Below are positions 59,700-64,000 of a stretch of DNA of 64,000 nucleotides, piece by piece (the stretch's first letter is position 1; the number at the start of each line of letters is the position of its first letter). Source of the DNA: Pleurodeles waltl (Eukaryota; Chordata; Amphibia; Caudata; Salamandridae); NCBI RefSeq assembly GCF_031143425.1, contig NC_090447.1, positions 131,769,106-131,833,105 on the forward strand, written 5' to 3'. The notes under the pieces are model-generated. The model was not told the origin of the DNA. It saw only the letters and a list, made by a program, of their open reading frames with translations, and ran no database searches. Position numbers and translations under genes: made by a program.

Positions 59700-61013
59700 C
59701 CAAGATGTGCAGAATCTAGATAAGTGGCATCACAATTAGAGTGAAAATATCTGGCAGTGGTGCGCATATGAGAAATACTAACAAAGTGGCAAACTGAATA
59801 ATATCAACAATCAGCATCGACAAATAGCAAAGAATCATGGCTCAAATATTAGTATTACATGTTTTGTAGAAATGCATCAACATCATTTAGCTGTTTTCTG
59901 AATATACATATATTTTTACCTCAAATGTGAGCTTTTCATTTCACAAATTATTTTTACTCATACCTCAGTACACCATTTTCTGAAAAAATGGAAAGATATT
60001 TCCCATAAATCCCGCCACTAAAAAAGCCTCTGCAAATTTCTAAAAAATACTTTAAATTTCCTTTTAATTAACAGACTTTTTTTTGTATATAAATTAATTT
60101 TCCCTCAACGAAAGCCAATACTGACCTGAAAATACATGTTTGTAAAACACAAGCTTTGTTTGCAAATCTAAGTTTGCAATTTTCATCAGGCATTCACCTT
60201 TAGAATTACAATGCTCGAAGCGTGTAAAGGTTTGTAGGTCTGGTTTCCCCCCTGATTCAAGCGCACAATACATCTTTAAGGATATCATTCTTTCAAGGGC
60301 TGCAACGGCATGAACCAAGGCCAGCTTAGTCACTGTCTTGCCTAAATGCACTTTCCCTATAGCCTAGTTTTAAACTGTTGGTAATTAAGTCAGGACTAAT
60401 CTCAATTCCTGTAGTTTACTGCAGATTGACTAGTGCTTTATCTTCAACTACAGTCAAGGGACGTTTTATTTGAAAGCTTAGACGTGAGGAGCATTTAAGT
60501 AATTACCATGTTTATGCCCATGGACCATCATATTCAACATTGAGGTGGACATCCTCCAACATCTAACATTATGCCTTTTGATTTCCACTCCTACCCTACT
60601 TTTTCTTTGACATTATCAAGCAATCAGCCTCTACTGTATGCAGATGAGACACATTTCATTCTAAACCTGCAAAAATCTACTGATTTGAAGTGACATGGAT
60701 AACACCATTTTTAATTTTAGTTTGATGTGCATATCAACATTATAATTTGTAATTACAACACAATGCTGGGATGTATAGAAATGTGTTTTTTTGACAATGC
60801 TAAACTAGATCTCAACTAGGCCTCAACTCTATATTGTTATGACAATATTAATTATGTGTTCTTGTTTCTTATTGACACGACACACAGCAAAACATTCACT
60901 TTTTTGTTTTTTAATGACGTTGTTTCAAAAGAACTCCAAATGGAGTCGTTAGATACTTTTCAAACCTCTTCCACACTTAAGTACACTAACTTATAAGTCT
61001 TTCTCTTGTTTAT
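59700..61013. other. AT-rich DNA, mostly without features
   Basis: Holds one small LINE fragment (60560-60700, listed separately). Otherwise there are runs of T and A and motif-free ORFs such as 60094-60351. Confidence 0.45.
60560..60700 (+). pseudogene. LINE RT active-site fragment (L2/CR1-like)
   Basis: The plus strand reads PLLYADETHFILNLQKSTDL, matching the YADDTQ active-site block of L2/CR1-type reverse transcriptases with the second Asp as Glu. Flanks are not readable, so it is a short remnant. Confidence 0.5.
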
Positions 61014-62708
61014 TGTTACACTTGGCATCCTTGGCATGGTGTCCCCTAACTTTTTGCCTCTGTTTCCCAGGTTGTTGATGTGTGCGTGACTTTGTTTTTT
61101 ACTGTTTTTGCTACTCTGGGCACTTTACCACTGCTAACAGTGCTAAAGTGCAGGTGCTCCTGTGTATGTATAGTTGGCTATCCATGATTGACATATTTGA
61201 TTTACTAGTAAGTCCCTAGTAGAATGCACTGGAGGTGCCCAGGGCCTTTAATAGAAATGCTACTAGTGGACCTGCAACACTGGTTGTGCCGCCCACATTA
61301 GAAGCCCTGTAACCATGGCTGAGACCTGCCACTGCAGTGTCTGTGTGTGCAGTTTTAAATTGCCAATTCAACTTGGCAAGTGTGCCCACTAAACCAGGCC
61401 TAAACCCTCCCTTTTTATACAGGTAAGACACCCCTAAGGTAGGCCCTAAGTTGGGCCATAGGCAGGGTGCAGTGTAAGTGGGACATGTACTTATGTGTTT
61501 TACATGTCCTGACAGTGAAATACTGCCAAATTCAGTTTTCACTGTTGCAATGTCTATCTCTCTCATAGGTTAACATGGGGGCTGCCTTTAAAACTTATTA
61601 AAGTTTAGATTCCGTTTGAGAGCAGACAGAAATGTGGAGTTTAGGGTCCCTGAGCTCCCAATTTAAAAATACATATTTTAGTGAAGTTGGTTTTTGGATT
61701 GTGAGTTTGAAAATGCCACTTTTAGAAAGTAGACATTTTCTTGCTTAAACCATTATGTTACTCTGCCTGTTTGTGAACTCCCTGTCTGGGTCAGTTTGAC
61801 AGTTGGGGTGTTTGCACCTCTTCTTTAGACAGTGACACAGAGGGAGCTGGGGTGTAGCCTGCATATCCCAATTAGCCATCAGTTCTAGGAGGTGAGGGAG
61901 GAGTGGTCACTCACACCTGAAAGGGCTGTGCCTGCCCTCACACAATGCAGTCTCCAACCTCTGGTGTGTGTCTAGGGCCTGGCTTGGACAAGGCAGGATC
62001 TTTAAAAAAAGAGAGACTTTGCTTTGAAGTTTACCAGCTTCAAAGGAAGAAAGGGGTATACGTATTGGACCCCAACCCCCTGCAAATCAGATTACTTCAA
62101 GTATTCAAGAGGAACCTCTGCCTGGAGAAGAGCTGAAGAGCTGAGGAGAAGTGCTGCCCTGGCATGTGACTGTGCTGTGTTGGACTATAGTGCAGTTGCT
62201 GCTTCTGCCTATGTAAAGGGACAGAGACTGGACTTTTTTTTGTATTCCTGCTTGAGCGGTATTTCCAACGGCTTGGAGTAGAGCTTGACTCCTGTTTTGA
62301 AGCCTCAGGGACAGCAAAGGCTTCACCTCCCAGTTCTGAGTCTGCCTGGAGTGGACTCTAGCTTGCCAGAGGGTGCCATTCCAGTTCCTGGGCCCCTGAA
62401 AGTGAATTCCTGGAGAAAATCCTGTCTAACAATGCCAGATGATGCTGTGTGACTTTGCAAAGGAGGCCGCTGCAGGAAACCGTGACGCTGCCTGCCCCGA
62501 GGCCCTGGACCTCGCAGAAGTGCGACAACCCATATGACCCCATAGGCTGGGCGCCGCTGCAGCCACTGATCCCGCCCGACTTCACTGACTTCTGAGTGTT
62601 GTAAGTCTGATGTCCCTGACATCCGATGCCATCGCACCGCCTGCGGCACTGTGATGTCATCGCGACCCCACAAGGTTGCCCTGACTGCCAACCACCCCAT
62701 TTCTAACA
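61014..62708 (+). mobile_element. Gypsy-family LTR, plus orientation, short form
   Basis: TGTTACACTTGGCATCC to CCCCATTTCTAACA, 1.7 kb. The 3' third (62380-62690) differs from the long LTRs, lacks the tttgtttagataaatattt block, and resembles the copy at 25675. The flanks tttat and tgtgt do not match. A different LTR begins 2 nt after its end. Confidence 0.8.
62022..62062 (+). promoter_or_regulatory. LTR core promoter palindrome plus TATA
   Basis: Arms ctttgaag (62022-62029) and cttcaaag (62038-62045) flank an 8-nt loop. TATA (tatacg) starts at 62057, 12 nt beyond. Confidence 0.65.
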
Positions 62709-62710
62709 TG

Positions 62711-63118
62711 TGTAACCAGATTTATTTTGACACATCTGATGACACTAGGTCAGAAGGGGTTCACGTTTGGTATTTTAGTGGAATAGTGTTAGGATGGTGA
62801 GATTACATATCATATTTTATAATGTAATTATTTCTATGGTGAAAATTAGTATAAAAGGCCCTCAGTTTTGGTGTGAGCCAGGGATTTTTGGGTCTCTTCT
62901 ATGGATGCTGCCCACTTGTCCTACACATTTTGGACTAAGTATTGTAGTGTTGTGCAAGTTTTGTGATCACACCCTTTTGTTGTTAAAGTGGAATGCAATG
63001 AAATCTTGGTTTACAATGTTGAGTTCACAGTTACATACAGAAGAATAAAGATGTGTACTATTCAGCTCCGTGTGTGGCTTAGTCATTGGCGGGTATCTAG
63101 GTTGGGGACGACACTACA
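62711..63118 (+). repeat. LTR of a second, unrelated LTR retrotransposon
   Basis: TGTAACCAGATTTATT to GACGACACTACA, 408 bp. TATAAAA is at 62850-62856 and AATAAA at 63044-63049, a normal U3-R-U5 layout. The next bases actGGCAATGAGATAG could be a primer-binding site. It is likely a Gypsy element by general form, but the clade is not determined. The 3' LTR, if any, lies outside the window. Confidence 0.65.
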
Positions 63119-64000
63119 ACTGGCAATGAGATAGAGAACAGGTAACCCAAAGAACGATTGTGATCTCCAAGAGAGTTTGCCGTGGTCTTAAGCAAACTGC
63201 TTGTGCATGCCATGTGTGTCGCTGTCAAAGTACGGAATAAACGCTTCATGCATGTAAGTCAAAGTGCAGCTCCAGCTGTGAAGTAGCTGAAGACAACAAA
63301 AGCATTGTAAAGAATCTACACATCGTTGGCCGAGAACCTGCTGGTCAGGCCATATCTAAAGGTGACACAATGCCACGCAAGGTAAATTGTACATTATACA
63401 GAGGGTTAACACTGAAGGCGGATACAACTAGGTTTACAAAGCGCAACCAAAGATAACTATAACTTGCCAAATTACGCTGTGAACAGAAGTGCTGCAAGGC
63501 AGAGCTCAATTAGGTGTCAGGAAATGCAAACTGACGTTTAGAAAAGAAGAAATCAATGATTTACCAAATCCACTTAAGAGAGTCATCGTACCCCAGCACT
63601 TGGTTAGGTGCCTCAGGGAGAACTGTTCAGTGTTGTGCTTACAGAACTGTCCATATCCAAAGCTGTTTGCCCACAAAGTTGCTGTGTGGGGCTAAGAATA
63701 CCTCTGTATGTCTTCAAAGAATAGAGACAAATACGACTTTTGTTAAAAGTCATGGCAACTAAGAAAGAAGCCATAGTCCAAGTAATGTTAAAGAAGACCC
63801 TGAGGCCAACATACCACAGGACCTTAGAAAAGGTTTTCATTAATGTGACCTCTAAGCAGTGTCAGAGAGCACTCTACCCTCAACATCAGTAAGTTCCACA
63901 CTAGTTGCTGCTTTTCTGAAACCACCACCTTCCAATACAGCAAAAAAGCAAAATATTGACAATAGCTGGACTTCGTGGCTAGTTGATGATTTCATTGATG
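63119..64000 (+). other. Leader or internal region after the 408-bp LTR
   Basis: Probably the untranslated leader and the start of gag. An ORF at 63489-63695 (contains NDLPNPLKRVIVPQHLVRCL and CLQNCPYP) stays open for 68 codons, then stops. No capsid, zinc-knuckle or protease motif is visible before the window ends. Confidence 0.35.

Overview
The window is vertebrate nuclear DNA made almost entirely of transposable elements. I recognise no host gene, rRNA, tRNA, CRISPR array or bacterial feature. Large intergenic space, abundant PIF/Harbinger DNA transposons and MITEs, long-LTR Ty3/Gypsy elements and L2/CR1-type LINE remnants fit a giant salamander genome. Harbinger expansion is a published trait of the Iberian ribbed newt (Pleurodeles waltl), so a salamandrid newt is my best guess. 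This is inference, not a database match.

Layout. 1-1345: hairpin-rich tandem repeats. 1484-15460: a small Harbinger-type MITE (TSD TAA) split by a 13.4-kb Harbinger element, H1. H1 carries a spliced DDE transposase, a second spliced gene on the same strand, and a convergent Myb/SANT-like gene. 15461-33500: MITEs (Harbinger-like and hAT-like), purine/pyrimidine-skewed DNA, a truncated solo LTR and two LINE fragments. 33506-52732: a Gypsy provirus on the minus strand with 2.1-kb LTRs and matching 5-bp flanks. It has the Gmr1-like domain order (integrase before reverse transcriptase) and a SCAN-like capsid region. A second, decayed three-gene Harbinger (H2, 37693-45242) sits in its integrase. 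A solo LTR (47558-50269) sits in its gag and itself holds a GC-rich hairpin MITE. 52738-64000: more MITEs, two further LTRs of the same Gypsy family, and the start of a different LTR element running off the window.

How the parts relate. In H1 the transposase would cut DNA and the Myb/SANT-like partner would bind element ends and deliver the transposase to the nucleus. Both transposases lack the catalytic glutamate, so neither should be active. Non-autonomous copies (for example 53018-53922) share H1 ends and leader. All six Gypsy-family LTRs keep an inverted CTTTGAA/TTCAAAG palindrome exactly 12 nt upstream of a TATA-like motif. This resembles paired TCF/LEF or SOX sites and is the most interesting regulatory signal here. 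Hairpin stems in two MITE families differ between copies but remain paired.

Coordinates of splice sites, TSDs and repeat edges were read by eye; no alignment or search was run.
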